Part shown: positions 5,478-6,364 of the stretch, piece by piece
How the letters are laid out: each line of letters starts with the position of its first letter
Numbering within the stretch: position 1 is the first letter of the stretch
Notes under the pieces: generated by a model
What the model was told of the DNA's origin: nothing
The model's database searches: none
Seen by the model: the letters and a program-made list of their open reading frames with translations, nothing else
Program-made: the position numbers and the translations under genes
NCBI GenBank assembly: GCA_023386865.1
Contig: JAEWIV010000348.1
Span: 1 to 6,364, forward strand
Direction of reading: 5' to 3'
Source: Pseudomonadota bacterium
GTDB taxonomy: Bacteria > Pseudomonadota > Alphaproteobacteria > Reyranellales > Reyranellaceae
DNA: 6,364 nt

Positions 5478-6364
5478 ATGTCCACCCGCAACCTAGACAG
5501 GATGATGACGCCGCGCTCGGTCGTCGCCATCGGCGCCAGCGCCCGCGCGGGCTCGCTCGGCGAGGCGGTGACTCGCAACCTCCTGGCCGGCGGCTTCCAC
5601 GGCGACATCCATCTGGTCAACATCAAGGGCGGTGAGATCGCCGGCCGCCCGGTGCTGAAAAGCCTGGCCGAGCTGGAGCAGCCGGCCGACCTCGCCGTCA
5701 TCATGACGCCGCCGGAGACGGTGCCGCGATTGGTGCGCGAGCTGGGCGAGGCCGGCACGCGCGTCGCCGTCGTCATCACCGCCGGGCCCGGCGACGTCGA
5801 TGATCGCGAAGACAATGCGGGCTGGCGCAAGCGCATCCTGCGCGCCGCGCAGCCGTATCTGCTGAGGGTGGTCGGACCGAACTGCATCGGCTACGCCGTG
5901 CCCCGCATCGGCCTCAACGCCAGCTTCGGACCGGGCGGGCTCAGGGCCGGACGCATCGCCGCCGTGGCGCAGTCCGGCGCCGTGCTGGCCGGGCTTGCCG
6001 ACTGGGGCACCGCGCAGAACATCGGCTTTTCGCACCTGATTTCGATGGGCGACATGAGCGACGTCGATTTCGGCGACGTCCTGGACATGCTGGCGCGCGA
6101 CTACGAGACGCGAGCGGTGCTGATGTACGTCGAAGGCATCACCCAGGCCCGCAAGTTCATGTCGGCCGCGCGCAGCGTCGCCCGCGTGAAGCCGGTGATC
6201 GTGCTGAAGGCCGGCCGCCATGCCGCCGCCGCCAAGGCCGCGGCCTCGCACACCGGCGCCATGGCGGGATCGGCGGCGGTCTACGACGCCGCCTTCGCGC
6301 GCGCCGGCCTGGTGCGCGTACACGGGCTCGGCGAGCTGTTCGACGCCGCCGAGACGCTGGGCCA
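5478..6364 (+). CDS. NDP-forming acyl-CoA synthetase / Pat-type protein, N-terminal part
   Basis: An open frame of 295 codons that runs off the right edge without a stop. It matches the CoA-binding and ligase halves of ADP-forming acetate-CoA ligases and of the Pat/PatZ (YfiQ) lysine acetyltransferases built on them. Visible marks are the Rossmann CoA-binding start RSVVAIGASARAGSLGEAV (13-31), VIMTPPETVP, VGPNCIG with Asn135-Cys136, VAQSGAV with Gln165-Ser166-Gly167, and ASHTGAMAG with His258. His258 corresponds to the active-site phosphohistidine of ADP-forming acetyl-CoA synthetases. The phrasing (SMGDMSDVDFGDVLD, ARKFMSAAR) is closest, from memory, to proteobacterial proteins that carry a C-terminal GNAT domain, about 890 residues in all. 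The retained His suggests possible ligase activity; whether an ATP-grasp and GNAT domain follow is beyond the window. It diverges from the membrane-protein gene with a 35-bp gap, so the promoters must overlap that gene or each other. Confidence 0.9.
   Translation, partial: MSTRNLDRMMTPRSVVAIGASARAGSLGEAVTRNLLAGGFHGDIHLVNIKGGEIAGRPVLKSLAELEQPADLAVIMTPPETVPRLVRELGEAGTRVAVVITAGPGDVDDREDNAGWRKRILRAAQPYLLRVVGPNCIGYAVPRIGLNASFGPGGLRAGRIAAVAQSGAVLAGLADWGTAQNIGFSHLISMGDMSDVDFGDVLDMLARDYETRAVLMYVEGITQARKFMSAARSVARVKPVIVLKAGRHAAAAKAAASHTGAMAGSAAVYDAAFARAGLVRVHGLGELFDAAETLG

Noticed and set aside
5493..6323. 276-codon minus-strand open frame, and the overlapping minus-strand frame 4721-5887
   Set aside because: Both are shadows of the plus-strand acyl-CoA synthetase/Pat-like gene, which has clear family motifs over the whole stretch.

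Overview
The window is high-GC (by eye about two-thirds G+C), densely coding DNA that looks like an ordinary chromosomal segment of an alphaproteobacterium. The clues are an HWE-family histidine kinase (a family concentrated in Alphaproteobacteria), a TTGA-N6-TCAA FNR/FixK-type box, frequent GTG/TTG starts and short GC-rich intergenic palindromes. A Rhodospirillales- or Hyphomicrobiales-type host is plausible, but the genus cannot be fixed from this sequence.

Layout. Positions 1-422 (+) hold the C-terminal third of an NtaA/DmoA-type FMN-dependent monooxygenase. A 97-bp gap with a candidate FNR/FixK box leads to a complete family-1 beta-glucosidase (520-1902, +). A 170-bp convergent gap (1903-2072) carries three hairpins, two of which look like terminators for the minus-strand gene trpG/pabA (2073-2675), the glutamine amidotransferase subunit of anthranilate or aminodeoxychorismate synthase. 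A 141-bp divergent region rich in dyad symmetry separates trpG from a soluble GAF-HWE histidine kinase (2817-3956, +, TTG start). A ten-helix EamA/DMT transporter follows (4014-4898, +, TTG start). Its end overlaps by 8 bp the end of a minus-strand conserved two-helix membrane protein of unknown function (4891-5442). Only 35 bp separate that gene from a divergent acyl-CoA synthetase (NDP-forming)/Pat-type gene (5478 onward, +), which is cut by the window end.

How the genes relate. They do not form one pathway. They are single genes or pairs in alternating orientation: oxidative catabolism, beta-glucoside hydrolysis, tryptophan/folate glutamine amidotransfer, signalling, small-molecule transport and acyl-CoA metabolism or protein acetylation. 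The kinase and transporter (57-bp gap) could be co-transcribed. No mobile element, CRISPR array, RNA gene, prophage or defence cassette is visible, and I found no convincing undescribed multi-gene system. The points most worth a second look are regulatory: the FNR/FixK-like box before the beta-glucosidase, the 9-bp inverted repeat between trpG and the kinase, and the paired related hairpins after trpG.
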